Of a stretch of DNA of 64,000 bases, positions 38,404-47,061 are shown in pieces. The notes under the pieces are model-generated. The model worked only from the letters and a program-made list of their open reading frames with translations. It was not told the DNA's origin and made no database searches. The DNA comes from Aliivibrio sifiae (GTDB taxonomy: Bacteria > Pseudomonadota > Gammaproteobacteria > Enterobacterales > Vibrionaceae), in assembly GCF_002954705.1 (NCBI RefSeq), contig NZ_MSCO01000002.1, positions 928,033 to 992,032 on the forward strand. The letters are read 5' to 3'. The position numbers and the translations under genes were made by a program. Positions within the stretch are counted from its first letter, which is position 1. Each line of letters starts with the position of its first letter.

Positions 38404-39288
38404 ATGAATCAAAGAATTACTCACTTACTTAGCTTTTACATACTTATTTTTAGCTCATTTACTAGTAACGCGATCACATTATCGACATGGAATATGGAGT
38501 GGTTAACGCTCAATTCTGTTGAGAAATTTTCTTCCTCCGAAAGACACGAACAAGATTTTGAGCAACTAAATAATTACTTTGTGCAATCTAATAGTCAGAT
38601 TTTAGCTTTTCAAGAAGTAGACTCTATCAAAGCAATCCAAAGAATCGTGGGCAATGATTATCAAATTTTCATATCTGACCGTTCTTCTAATTCCAAAAAA
38701 CAGTTTAACGATATAAACCAATACACAGGATTTGCTATTCATACATCAATTTCAGCCTCTGATCCTAGAGATTTTTCTCTATTACCAAAGAAAAAAAACA
38801 GTAAATTACGCTATGCAACTTACGTTATTGCGACCATTGATAAACAACCTGTCCACCTTCTTTCTGTGCATTTAAAATCGGGTTGTCTTGGGCAAAAGAA
38901 AAAGAACTATGCTTGTTCAACATTAGAGCAACAAACCCAAGAATTAACCGATTGGATAAACGCACGAGAAAAAAATCACGACGCATATCTAATATTAGGA
39001 GACTTTAACCATACCCTTGCTCACCCAAGAAGCTGGTTATGGAAAAATATCAATAATCAAACAACAGAAACACCTTATCTATTAACAGAAAAGACAAAAG
39101 GAAGCTGCACGGTTAAACAATGGAAGCGAGGCTGGCCAAAATACACGACTTTTACTCGTTTAATAGACCATGGTGTGACAAATATGTCTGAGAAGCGTTT
39201 TAATGTCATCCAACAACAATTTGAGCAAGCTGACGTTAAAAAATACCAACTAACTGATCATTGCCCTATCCTTTTTGAGTATAACTAA
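38404..39288 (+). CDS. Exported endonuclease/exonuclease/phosphatase family protein (DNase I-like)
   Basis: A 294-residue protein. I chose the ATG at 38404, which follows a strong SD (TCAGGAGGACTT) and gives a signal peptide (LLSFYILIFSSFTSNA). A longer frame from 38326 has no such site. EEP motifs are in order: STWNMEWL, FQEVDS, LLSVHLKSGC, LILGDFNHTL and DHCPILFEY. These supply the metal-binding Asn, Glu, Asp-x-Asn and Asp-His. A periplasmic or secreted nuclease is likely; a phosphoesterase with another substrate is possible. Confidence 0.83.
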   Translation: MNQRITHLLSFYILIFSSFTSNAITLSTWNMEWLTLNSVEKFSSSERHEQDFEQLNNYFVQSNSQILAFQEVDSIKAIQRIVGNDYQIFISDRSSNSKKQFNDINQYTGFAIHTSISASDPRDFSLLPKKKNSKLRYATYVIATIDKQPVHLLSVHLKSGCLGQKKKNYACSTLEQQTQELTDWINAREKNHDAYLILGDFNHTLAHPRSWLWKNINNQTTETPYLLTEKTKGSCTVKQWKRGWPKYTTFTRLIDHGVTNMSEKRFNVIQQQFEQADVKKYQLTDHCPILFEYN

Positions 39289-39310
39289 CGCCAGATTAAT
39301 CGAACCATAA

Positions 39311-39338
39311 AAAAGGAGCACAATAAAGTGCTCCTTTC
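39311..39338 (+). terminator. Bidirectional Rho-independent terminator
   Basis: AAAGGAGCAC-AATAAA-GTGCTCCTTT between convergent genes. Confidence 0.88.
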
Positions 39339-39365
39339 TATTAGATAGAAAACATCATACTTCTA

Positions 39366-40538
39366 TTAGAATTTTGCAGCGCCATCCATTTTAGTTTGAC
39401 TAAAATTAATGCTTTCCTTCTTTTCTGCTTTATCTATTTCCTTTGCGTTCACATCTTCTTGCTGTGAACTCTTTTCTTTTTGTTCATCATTAGACTGATT
39501 GGGGACCCCTCCACCAACCACAAACTCATTGCTATCTGGGAAATAACTTTCACGCTGATATAACTTATCTAATGATTTTATAATTGCATGCTTTTTCAAT
39601 TTGCTCTTGGCCATTTTCTCATGAAGTGGTTTTACCATACTCTGTAAACCAATAACAGCATCGACCCCAACAAGATGACCAACATGATCTCGTCGCGATA
39701 TTGCAGCTTCAATACCATTCTTTGCTGCTAACCATAGCCAGATATAAGCAATAGAATTCCCTTTTTCGTTCGTATCTGCGCCCATCTCACCAGCAAAATA
39801 TTGAGCTTTAGCGTCACCAGCCTCTGCTGCAAGCTCTAACCAATAAGTTGCTTTTTTAGGATCAACTTGAACCCCACGACCTTCAGCATATTGTTTTCCA
39901 ATACGAATTTGAGCTTCAATATTATCAAGCATTGCTGCACGTAAATTCCATTCAGCAGCCAACTTAGCATTTGGTTGAGGGTTTGATTCAGCAACATACC
40001 AATCAGCAACAAACAGTTGAGCAGGGATATAGTCTAACTCAGCGGCTTCATTAATTAGGTTAATCCCTTTATCAATATTAACGTCAACACCATTTCCCTG
40101 CAAAAATGCAATGCCTAACGCTAACTTATCTTCCGGTCCACCTTCTTGAGCAGCAACAACCTTACTCCAGAAAATAGACTTTTCTTTTAATTCGGAGTTT
40201 TCACGCTGGCTATCGCATAGACGGATCACTGAGCGCACTGCAATATTATTATCTAATTTCGCCGCCATTTCATACCAATGCAGAGCTTCATCAAAGTTAC
40301 TCATTTCAGCTTCTTTAGCTAAAAACAATTGAGTCGATATATGACCAGTTTGTGCTTTATAAACACGTTCTTGACGCTCTGCTGCACGAGCTTCAGCTAA
40401 AGCTCTGCGATAAGAGCTGGCCTCTCTTTCTTTTTGTTTCTCATGCTTCTTTTGTTTACTGTTTGCAAAAAAGAAATTAATACACACTAATACGAGCAAG
40501 GTAACTAGCCCACCGACAGCAATTTGAATCCAATTCAT
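39366..40538 (-). CDS. Membrane-anchored Sel1-repeat protein
   Basis: A 390-residue protein with an N-terminal membrane helix (IAVGGLVTLLVLVCINFFF) and a basic coiled region. Sel1-type repeats follow: ALHWYEMAAKLDNNIAV, ALGIAFLQGNGVDVNIDKGINL, RIGKQYAEGRGVQVDPKKATYWLELAAEAGDA and IAYIWLWLAAKNG. These form an alpha/alpha solenoid for protein contacts. The charged tail (SSQQEDVNAKEIDKAEKKE) is probably disordered. Partner unknown. Confidence 0.82.
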   Translation of the reverse strand: MNWIQIAVGGLVTLLVLVCINFFFANSKQKKHEKQKEREASSYRRALAEARAAERQERVYKAQTGHISTQLFLAKEAEMSNFDEALHWYEMAAKLDNNIAVRSVIRLCDSQRENSELKEKSIFWSKVVAAQEGGPEDKLALGIAFLQGNGVDVNIDKGINLINEAAELDYIPAQLFVADWYVAESNPQPNAKLAAEWNLRAAMLDNIEAQIRIGKQYAEGRGVQVDPKKATYWLELAAEAGDAKAQYFAGEMGADTNEKGNSIAYIWLWLAAKNGIEAAISRRDHVGHLVGVDAVIGLQSMVKPLHEKMAKSKLKKHAIIKSLDKLYQRESYFPDSNEFVVGGGVPNQSNDEQKEKSSQQEDVNAKEIDKAEKKESINFSQTKMDGAAKF

Positions 40539-40720
40539 GTTACACCATTTATTCTATTTTTTGATATCACCCCTATTATCGACGAAAAAGAAGAAAACAT
40601 GAGAGAAATTTTCGTGATTTATGTTAAAAATATTCACACCTAATGCCCTTGATTTATAAATTACTTTCATTGCGATAATTTTTGTTTGTAAAAATTAAAA
40701 ATCAGGATTAATATCCAGAT

Positions 40721-40842
40721 CTTGGGGAGTAGTCACAAGGTTTAATACTTAACTTTGTTCAGATATCGTCATCCCGAAGCTTCGGCTTCCGGTATCTGTA
40801 AGTGGGCAAATGAATGCCAATCACTTTGACAAGACCAAAAAC
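40721..40842 (+). promoter_or_regulatory. Probable yybP-ykoY Mn2+ riboswitch
   Basis: The family's two conserved strands are present and face each other: TTGGGGAGTAG (40722-40732) and ACAAGACCAA near 40829-40838, closed by TTGG/CCAA. Between them are a hairpin CAGATA ... TATCTG and a stem AAGTG-GGCA ... TGCC-AATCACTT. An ACCATAA/TTATGGT hairpin (40841-40870) follows before the start of the TerC/Alx gene. Mn2+-responsive aptamers of this class control alx and other Mn exporters. The arm containing CCGAAGCTTCGG is unusual. The rest of the 390-bp gap shows nothing else. Confidence 0.62.
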
Positions 40843-40930
40843 CATAACATTAATGTATTTTGTTTATGGTGGAAGGTTAATACTCTCTAATATTGTCAGT
40901 ATTCCTTTCACCTATTTGTAAGGAATAATT

Positions 40931-41875
40931 ATGTCACCGTTAACTTGGGAACTGTTTAGTTTCGTTGTTCTCGCTCTATTTGCTCTAGATATGTTTCAAA
41001 CAAGAAAAGAAGCACCTAGCTTAAAAAAAGCTTTAGTGTGGTCACTTTTCTGGTTCGTACTTGCTTTTATTTTCTGTACAGCTCTTTATGTTTACTGGCC
41101 ATTAATGGCTCCAAACAGCACTTATTCACCAAAAGACGCTAGTATTGCCTTTATTACAGGTTACTTACTTGAAAAGATGCTTAGCGTAGATAATCTATTC
41201 GTCTTTGCATTAATCTTTAGCCAATTTGCCGTACCTGAATCAAGTCGACCTCGTATCTTACTATGGGGGATTATCGGTGCACTTGCATTACGTGCTGTTA
41301 TGATCTTTGTTGGCGCTGGTTTACTCGCTCAGTATCATTGGATTTTATACATCTTTGCAGTGTTCTTGATCATTACTGGTGTAAAATTGTGGTTTGCTAA
41401 TACTGAAGAAAGCAATGATTTCTCATCATCAAAATTGGTTGTTTTTGCAAAGAAATACATTCCATTTGATGACAAATACGATGGTCATAAATTACTTACC
41501 AAAATAAACGGGAAGAGAATTGCAACACCATTAATGTTGGTTGTTATTGTTATTATGTTTACCGACATTATGTTCGCTTTAGATTCAATCCCTGCAATAT
41601 TTGCAATCACTCAAGAACCATTCTTGGTATTTGCAGCAAATGTATTTGCATTACTGGGTTTACGTTCTTTGTATTTTGTTCTTCAAGGCATGTTAGATAA
41701 GTTCTGTTACTTACAACCTGCATTAGCATTTATCTTAAGCTTCATCGGTATTAAGATGTTCTTAGTCGGGACTGCTTATGAAGTTCCTACTGTGATCTCA
41801 TTACTGACAATTATTGGTATAATTTCATTAGCCATTATTGGGTCAGTAGTTAAAAACCGCTCTCAAAACGCTTAA
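40931..41875 (+). CDS. TerC/Alx family integral membrane protein (probable Mn2+ exporter)
   Basis: A 314-residue protein with about eight to nine membrane helices. The acidic membrane motifs of the TerC family are LEKMLSVDNLFVFALIF near residue 72 and FTDIMFALDSIPAIFAIT near residue 210, each with an Asp-Ser/Asn pair that could bind metal. E. coli Alx, its likely counterpart, exports Mn2+ and has a yybP-ykoY element; the same element seems present here. The SD is TAAGGAATAATT before ATG. Confidence 0.9.
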   Translation: MSPLTWELFSFVVLALFALDMFQTRKEAPSLKKALVWSLFWFVLAFIFCTALYVYWPLMAPNSTYSPKDASIAFITGYLLEKMLSVDNLFVFALIFSQFAVPESSRPRILLWGIIGALALRAVMIFVGAGLLAQYHWILYIFAVFLIITGVKLWFANTEESNDFSSSKLVVFAKKYIPFDDKYDGHKLLTKINGKRIATPLMLVVIVIMFTDIMFALDSIPAIFAITQEPFLVFAANVFALLGLRSLYFVLQGMLDKFCYLQPALAFILSFIGIKMFLVGTAYEVPTVISLLTIIGIISLAIIGSVVKNRSQNA

Positions 41876-41881
41876 CTCGAC

Positions 41882-41914
41882 AACGGCGATGTTCACTTGA
41901 ACATCGCCGTTTTC
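41882..41914 (+). terminator. Rho-independent terminator of the TerC/Alx gene
   Basis: AACGGCGATGTTCA-CT-TGAACATCGCCGTT followed by TTCTT; a very stable perfect stem starting just after the stop codon. Confidence 0.88.
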
Positions 41915-42080
41915 TTATATCAATTTAAATAAATTATATGTATTCAATAATCTATTGAGATTGATATTAGATCTTTGCATTAATTTGTCCTACCTTTTAC
42001 ATATAAATGAACTCATAAGACATTAAAGCGTCTATTCTTTATTCGCGTTTCATTATTGTATTTAATTATTAAAGGTTCTC

Positions 42081-42578
42081 ATGAAAAAACTCATAATTTC
42101 ACTCTGCTTTTTATTACTCTCCGTACCAAGCTTTGCTAATGAAAGCTGCTCAAACAAAACAATTGTTGGGCAAATAGAAACTATTCATATCAAAGAACTG
42201 AACACCAATTACAAAGCTCGTATTGATACAGGTGCAGCCACAACTTCAATCCATGCGACCAATATTGAAATCGTCGGGCAAGAAGATGAAAGTGATGATA
42301 TGCGAGACCATTTGGGGGATACGGTTAAATTTACTACCTATAATGAAGACAATATAGCAACGAAGCATACTGCTCGTATCATTAAAGTCAGTCAAATTCG
42401 TAACGCTCAAGGAGTTGAACGTCGCTATGCTGTACGAATGCATTTAACATTTGATGGTAAAGAAAAGAAAGTAGCTGTAAACCTTCGTGACCGCAGTAAA
42501 TTAGATTACAAATTATTGATTGGTCGTAACTGGTTAGAAGGTGATTATTTAGTAGATGTAGACAAAAACGCAGAATAA
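42081..42578 (+). CDS. Exported retropepsin-like protein (Zn_protease/DUF785 family)
   Basis: A 165-residue protein with signal peptide LIISLCFLLLSVPSFANE. It consists of one retropepsin-like domain: YKARIDTGAATTSIHA near residue 45 supplies the DTGA motif, and LLIGRNWLEGDYLVD near the C-terminus matches the LLGRTFF region of the paralogue at 33562-34227. Unlike that lipoprotein it has no lipobox and no proline-rich linker, so it should be free in the periplasm. Substrate unknown. Confidence 0.83.
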   Translation: MKKLIISLCFLLLSVPSFANESCSNKTIVGQIETIHIKELNTNYKARIDTGAATTSIHATNIEIVGQEDESDDMRDHLGDTVKFTTYNEDNIATKHTARIIKVSQIRNAQGVERRYAVRMHLTFDGKEKKVAVNLRDRSKLDYKLLIGRNWLEGDYLVDVDKNAE

Positions 42579-42619
42579 CGTTTATTTTTTAAACGCTTAA
42601 CCGTTTTTTGAAAAAGTGC

Positions 42620-42648
42620 TTTACATAAAAATCAAAGCTGACTATTAT
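42620..42648 (+). promoter_or_regulatory. Promoter of tRNA-Ser
   Basis: -35 TTTACA (42620-42625), 17-bp spacer, -10 TATTAT (42643-42648), ending 10 bp before the tRNA 5' end. Near-consensus sigma-70 geometry. Confidence 0.75.
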
Positions 42649-42658
42649 TCACCGCACT

Positions 42659-42749
42659 GGAGGGATGGCTGAGTGGTCGAAAGCACCGGTCTTGAAAACC
42701 GGCAACCGTTAATAGCGGTTCTAGGGTTCAAATCCCTATCCCTCCACCA
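42659..42749 (+). tRNA. tRNA-Ser (anticodon TGA)
   Basis: A 91-base class II tRNA with encoded CCA. Acceptor GGAGGGA pairs with TCCCTCC; the anticodon stem CCGGT/ACCGG encloses CTTGAAA (anticodon TGA); a long variable arm (AACCG ... CGGTT) and the T arm TAGGGTTCAAATCCCTA follow. The discriminator base is A. Its 3' 23 bp are duplicated at 49253-49275, marking it as the attachment site of the island. Confidence 0.96.
42727..42749 (+). repeat. attL core (tRNA-Ser 3' end), 23 bp
   Basis: TTCAAATCCCTATCCCTCC plus ACCA; exact copy at 49253-49275. The two bases beyond each end differ between copies, so the repeat is exactly 23 bp. Confidence 0.9.
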
Positions 42750-42761
42750 AATTAAAAGATT

Positions 42762-42789
42762 AAACCGCTGTTTTTACAGCGGTTTTTTT
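42762..42789 (+). terminator. Terminator after tRNA-Ser, provided by the island
   Basis: AAACCGCTG-TTTTTA-CAGCGGTTTTTTT immediately inside the left end of the island. It replaces whatever followed the tRNA before integration. Confidence 0.88.
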
Positions 42790-42834
42790 GTATCTGTACT
42801 ATCGAAAATCACCTTGCACAGAAAGGTGGCACAG

Positions 42835-44118
42835 ATGTACTTATTAAGACTCCCAAACAGCGTGTACTATACTCGTATCGCCACTCCAGTTTCACTCCGT
42901 GAAAGTGGTTATCCTAACGAACTAAAATTCTCCCTACTGACTCGTGAGCGTAAAACCGCTTATCGTCGAAACGTTGAGCAAGTTCAATTACTTCATACAT
43001 TGTTCGAAAAAGCCATTACGCTCTCTTTAACGATTATCGAATTTAAAACTGAACTGGCTGAGTCAATTAACACCCTACGAGCCGCTTATAACGCACAACC
43101 TGAGACTCAAACTAAAGCCCCTAAGCTTGTAGCAGAGCCTTCACCAAAAATAAAAGTTGCTACACCGTCGCCTGTTATCACCTCAAATACGCTCACTGAT
43201 TTTATCCAATCTAAACAATTGGAAGGTGTCACACAGCTCACTCTTAATCAATTAGAACAACGGTGTAATGATTTTCTAGGCTATCTAAATGAATTAAATG
43301 CAGATAAGCCCACCAATAGCATAGCAATGCACTATAGAGACCGATTACTCAAACGAAAATTAAGCAGTAAGACCTTAAAAGACTACATTGCGGCAAATAG
43401 ACAGTTTTTTAATTGGTGTTTAGCTCATGAGCTTATTACGGCTAATCCATTTGCTGTCGTCAAAACATCCTCTAAAAATGCAAAGAGTGCTCAAGAGCAA
43501 AGACAACGTTGGAAAACTGAGGATTTACAGAAATTATTCTCAAACGACGCTTATCGCAAACAAAACACGGACTTTAAGTGGATAACCTTATTGATGCTTT
43601 ATCAAGGTTGCAGACCATCAGAAGCTTGTCAGCTTCAAGTTCGGGATATCAAGCAAGGCGAACTGCCTTGTATACAGTTCTCGGACTCTGGTGACGCTCA
43701 GAAGCTGAAAAACCAGTTATCTAATCGAACCGTACCCATTCATCAAACATTGTTAGATATGGGCTTCTTAGCCTTTGTGAAAGCTCGCCAGCGAGCAAAA
43801 GAAACACAGATCTTTAATGTCAAACCTCGCGGTGCAGATAATGATTGGTCAAAGGATTACAGAAAGACATTCGGCAACATTCTTAATGACGTGGGCTTTA
43901 AAGCAGGACAACGAGCAACCGCCTATTCATTCCGTCATACCTTTATTGATGAGTTAAAACGTGCAAATGTCGAAGAGCATGTGGTTTCTGAAATTGTAGG
44001 CCATAAGCATCAAAACATGACCTATGGAAGATATGGTAAACGACTGGAGCCAGAGCAGCTTGTAGAGGCCGTAAATCTATTTCATTTAGACGACATAGAT
44101 ATCAGCTTAAGTGCATAG
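42835..44118 (+). CDS. Tyrosine-recombinase integrase of the tRNA-Ser island
   Basis: A 427-residue phage-type integrase. I chose the ATG at 42835, preceded by AAAGGTGG; the same frame stays open upstream through the tRNA but cannot be coding there. An N-terminal arm-binding-like part is followed by a core-binding domain near residues 115-215. The catalytic domain has YQGCRPSEACQL (first Arg), SFRHTFIDEL (second Arg; the usual His before it is Tyr) and VGHKHQNMTYGRYGKR (His and nucleophilic Tyr). It would insert the element at the tRNA-Ser end. No excisionase gene is recognised. Confidence 0.93.
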   Translation: MYLLRLPNSVYYTRIATPVSLRESGYPNELKFSLLTRERKTAYRRNVEQVQLLHTLFEKAITLSLTIIEFKTELAESINTLRAAYNAQPETQTKAPKLVAEPSPKIKVATPSPVITSNTLTDFIQSKQLEGVTQLTLNQLEQRCNDFLGYLNELNADKPTNSIAMHYRDRLLKRKLSSKTLKDYIAANRQFFNWCLAHELITANPFAVVKTSSKNAKSAQEQRQRWKTEDLQKLFSNDAYRKQNTDFKWITLLMLYQGCRPSEACQLQVRDIKQGELPCIQFSDSGDAQKLKNQLSNRTVPIHQTLLDMGFLAFVKARQRAKETQIFNVKPRGADNDWSKDYRKTFGNILNDVGFKAGQRATAYSFRHTFIDELKRANVEEHVVSEIVGHKHQNMTYGRYGKRLEPEQLVEAVNLFHLDDIDISLSA

Positions 44119-44520
44119 ACAAGTATTGAGGACAACCTCGAAATAGGCGTTCACTGAAAGTGTGACGACAATGCAACCCGCTGCGCTATCGTCACACTTT
44201 TGCTACGCAAAAGATGCACGATAGCTGCGGGCAAGAGGAAACCTAATCAGCTACTTAAATTAAGTCAAATTAATACCTGTAAGGGTGTTCAATCTGAGCA
44301 TATAATGCTATTCATCTAAGTATTTACAGTAAAGTTCTCGGGAATTTAATTTCTATTATTTTACATCATATCAACAACCTAGGTATTGATAACTTTCACA
44401 TTAGCCCTTGGCCCTTTTATTATGATCTAAGTCTCATATTTTTTGATATTAGATATATCCATAATTAATTCTATTCAATAAAATACCTACCTATAAATAA
44501 GTACCTACGATAGAGATAAT
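44119..44520. other. Gene-free spacer between integrase and defence cassette, with nested inverted repeats
   Basis: A 402-bp stretch without a gene. The first part has a cluster of overlapping inverted repeats: AAAGTGTGACGA (44157-44168) with TCGTCACACTTT (44189-44200), CTTTTGC-TAC-GCAAAAG (44197-44213), and an imperfect pair CCCGC..GCTATCGT (44177-44192) with ACGATAGC..GCGGG (44218-44231). The second half is very AT-rich and probably holds the promoter of the ATPase gene; TATAATG at 44300-44306 is a candidate -10. No SD of strength precedes the ATG at 44521. Confidence 0.7.
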
Positions 44521-47061
44521 ATGGATAAGCACCGACAGCAACAAAATGAAAGACGAGTTATTTGTGTGATTGAAAGAGGTTATAATAACTCTGATAGTGA
44601 TGTTGGTAAGTTAAGAGCCTTTTTTGAAATTATCTCTCCAAACGAAATAGTCCCAATCAATAGCACTGAGATGTTCTGTGAAACTGAACAAGTGTTTGTT
44701 ACAGGAAAATTCTCAGAGCTAAAAGAAAAGTTTAGCGATAAACTTTTTGAAGTTTCTTGTATAGAAACTTCCTTTGAACGCCGCGATGGTGACTGCCGAT
44801 ATGTTACACGATTTGACTCCTGCGTTGATATCAAAGGTCTATCATGTTGCCAAGTCTTCGAACAACCTTTACCTAGCGTTACAGACCCAGTTATTGTGCT
44901 CACTTCTAAACCATTAACAAAATCAATATTATTTAGAAATGAAGACTATATTTATGGTCCATTTGAGTATACCAATAACAATGAAACTACAGATGGAAAT
45001 CCGTGCTATCAAGTAAAAGCGATTACAACGCCTATTAACACAACAATTCCCTCATTTCATATTGGTAAGGTATCTTCACCACAGTATATAAGTTCCCTTT
45101 ATGAGAAAACCCATCAACCAATATTACTCGGAAATATTAAAAGATGCTTTGATTCAGCTGAGTTGATTGACTTTATATCTGATGACCAAATTATCACCAC
45201 TTATGGGGCTAAAATAGCTCAAAACTCTGAAATTCGTAGTTTCAATAAAGGGACTATCACACAAATTAGAAAGTCTTTTGCGTCAAGCATCGACCAAAGA
45301 AGGTTTCCCGACCGTTTCAAACGTTTATTTGAAGCTCTCGATAAATCAAACTCTTGGGAAGGACATCGTCAGGAGCTTATCGATAGTTTCTTGACTACAA
45401 ATTCAGGAAAAGACATCGTAAATAATTATATTAGAGTTAACCGCGATGATTTTTTTAAAGGGGAGAAGCAATCTTATCTTGAAAAATTAGATAGAGAGTA
45501 CAAAGACAAACATGTTGAAATCGAAGATTTAACATCAAGAAAAGAAGTGATCGAATCAGAGATTCGTAAGCTGCAAAGAGCGCGCGAGCAAGTTGATCTA
45601 AATGCAGTTCAAACCAGTGAATCAAACGAGAATTTAGAAGCACTAACTCAGGAACACAAGGCTCAATTTGAAGCTGAAATTCAAGTTAAAAAAGGAGAAT
45701 TAGATCATCTTTCCACCGAATTAGCTGACCTTCAAAGTAAATACAGTAAATTTAATACAATGGAGTCTATTGAAGACGAAATAAAAGGTTTAGAACGGGA
45801 TAAAGACCGAGCTAAAGAACGCTTGGATGGCATGAAAAAACAAGTTGTCGAAGTCCAAAAAGAACTAAAAGATACTAATGAAAACTTAACTGCAAGATTG
45901 TTGAAATTAAAACCAGATGTAGACGCACTATCGGGAATTGCACCGAGAAAGAAATCAGAGTCGGTTAGTTATAGCACACCTATCCAATCAACTAAGTCTG
46001 ATGATTTAGATGATATTCGTGAAGAACTTATTGACCGTACATTAGATGCATTAAATAAGTTAGGCCGTAAAACAGACTATAACACTGTTACCAATATACT
46101 TACGACCCTTGCCCAATCACAATTTACGTTATTTTCAGGTCGTCCAGGAACAGGGAAAACTTCCTTAGCTAAAATGTTAGGATCCAGTTTAGGCTTGCAA
46201 AATCGATTATTAAATATTCCTGTAGCAAGAGGATGGACCAGTTCTAAAGACGTTCTAGGGTTTTACAATGCTCTTTCTTGTTCATTTAACCCCGCGGCAA
46301 CTGGGCTTTATGAACTTTTAACGCAACTGGATAAAGAATCTAAAAAAGGTGGAAACGGAGCACCAGCCATTTGCCTACTTGATGAATTCAATTTAAGTCA
46401 GCCTGAGCACTATTTCAGTCCATTCTTAGAAATGTCAGACCCAGAGTCTAACCGAACTATCGCGACTGGAGATCAAGATAGACCATATCTAAAAGTACCT
46501 CATTATTTTCGCTTTTTAGGCACTATTAATCATGATGAGTCTGTACAATCTTTAACTCCAAGAATGTTAGATCGAGCGGCTATAATTAGTTTCGATGAGA
46601 TTGAACCTGACTATGATTTATCATTAAATACGCCTATAAGCTTAGAAACATTAGATATTGTCCCAATTTCAGGTAAAACGTTTATTGAAGCATTTGCCCC
46701 TAAATCACTTGTTCTACCTCAGGAGATTGAACGTACTCTAAAAGAGATTATAGATACCCTTAGGGATGATAATGTAGAATTTGGTTCTACGGTAAATGTT
46801 TCGTTTCGAAAGCTAAAAGCCATTAGAGCTTATCACAACGTGACCTCTTCTATGTATATTGATAGTAGGTTTGCAGCTTTAGATTATGCAGTGAGCCAAC
46901 ATATTATTCCTCTTCTGAATGGTTATGGTAAAAGCTTCGGTAGACGATTAGAGCAGCTTAAATCCTGTATTCCTGATGAGATGGAAATTTCACATAAAAT
47001 GCTGCATAGAATAATAGGAAATGGCAACCAGAATATGTTCACATATGGTTATAATCTATGA
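44521..47061 (+). CDS. McrB-like AAA+ ATPase with long coiled coil (defence cassette, component 1)
   Basis: An 846-residue protein. Residues 1-300 are an unrecognised, beta-rich N-terminal region (starts MDKHRQQQNERRVICVIERG), possibly the target-recognition part. Residues about 305-475 are a highly charged coiled coil. A McrB-type AAA+ domain fills residues about 530-830: Walker A FSGRPGTGKTSLAK near 540, Walker B ICLLDEFNLSQPEHY near 618, and sensor region FLGTINHDESVQSLTPRMLDRA near 665. The E. coli McrB MNTADR guanine-selecting motif is replaced by INHDES, so nucleotide choice is open. It overlaps the DUF2357 gene by 4 bp; the two should form one complex. Confidence 0.88.
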   Translation: MDKHRQQQNERRVICVIERGYNNSDSDVGKLRAFFEIISPNEIVPINSTEMFCETEQVFVTGKFSELKEKFSDKLFEVSCIETSFERRDGDCRYVTRFDSCVDIKGLSCCQVFEQPLPSVTDPVIVLTSKPLTKSILFRNEDYIYGPFEYTNNNETTDGNPCYQVKAITTPINTTIPSFHIGKVSSPQYISSLYEKTHQPILLGNIKRCFDSAELIDFISDDQIITTYGAKIAQNSEIRSFNKGTITQIRKSFASSIDQRRFPDRFKRLFEALDKSNSWEGHRQELIDSFLTTNSGKDIVNNYIRVNRDDFFKGEKQSYLEKLDREYKDKHVEIEDLTSRKEVIESEIRKLQRAREQVDLNAVQTSESNENLEALTQEHKAQFEAEIQVKKGELDHLSTELADLQSKYSKFNTMESIEDEIKGLERDKDRAKERLDGMKKQVVEVQKELKDTNENLTARLLKLKPDVDALSGIAPRKKSESVSYSTPIQSTKSDDLDDIREELIDRTLDALNKLGRKTDYNTVTNILTTLAQSQFTLFSGRPGTGKTSLAKMLGSSLGLQNRLLNIPVARGWTSSKDVLGFYNALSCSFNPAATGLYELLTQLDKESKKGGNGAPAICLLDEFNLSQPEHYFSPFLEMSDPESNRTIATGDQDRPYLKVPHYFRFLGTINHDESVQSLTPRMLDRAAIISFDEIEPDYDLSLNTPISLETLDIVPISGKTFIEAFAPKSLVLPQEIERTLKEIIDTLRDDNVEFGSTVNVSFRKLKAIRAYHNVTSSMYIDSRFAALDYAVSQHIIPLLNGYGKSFGRRLEQLKSCIPDEMEISHKMLHRIIGNGNQNMFTYGYNL

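Noticed and set aside
42673-42834. Integrase frame extended upstream to 42673
   Set aside because: The extension lies over tRNA-Ser and its terminator. The ATG at 42835 has a ribosome-binding site.
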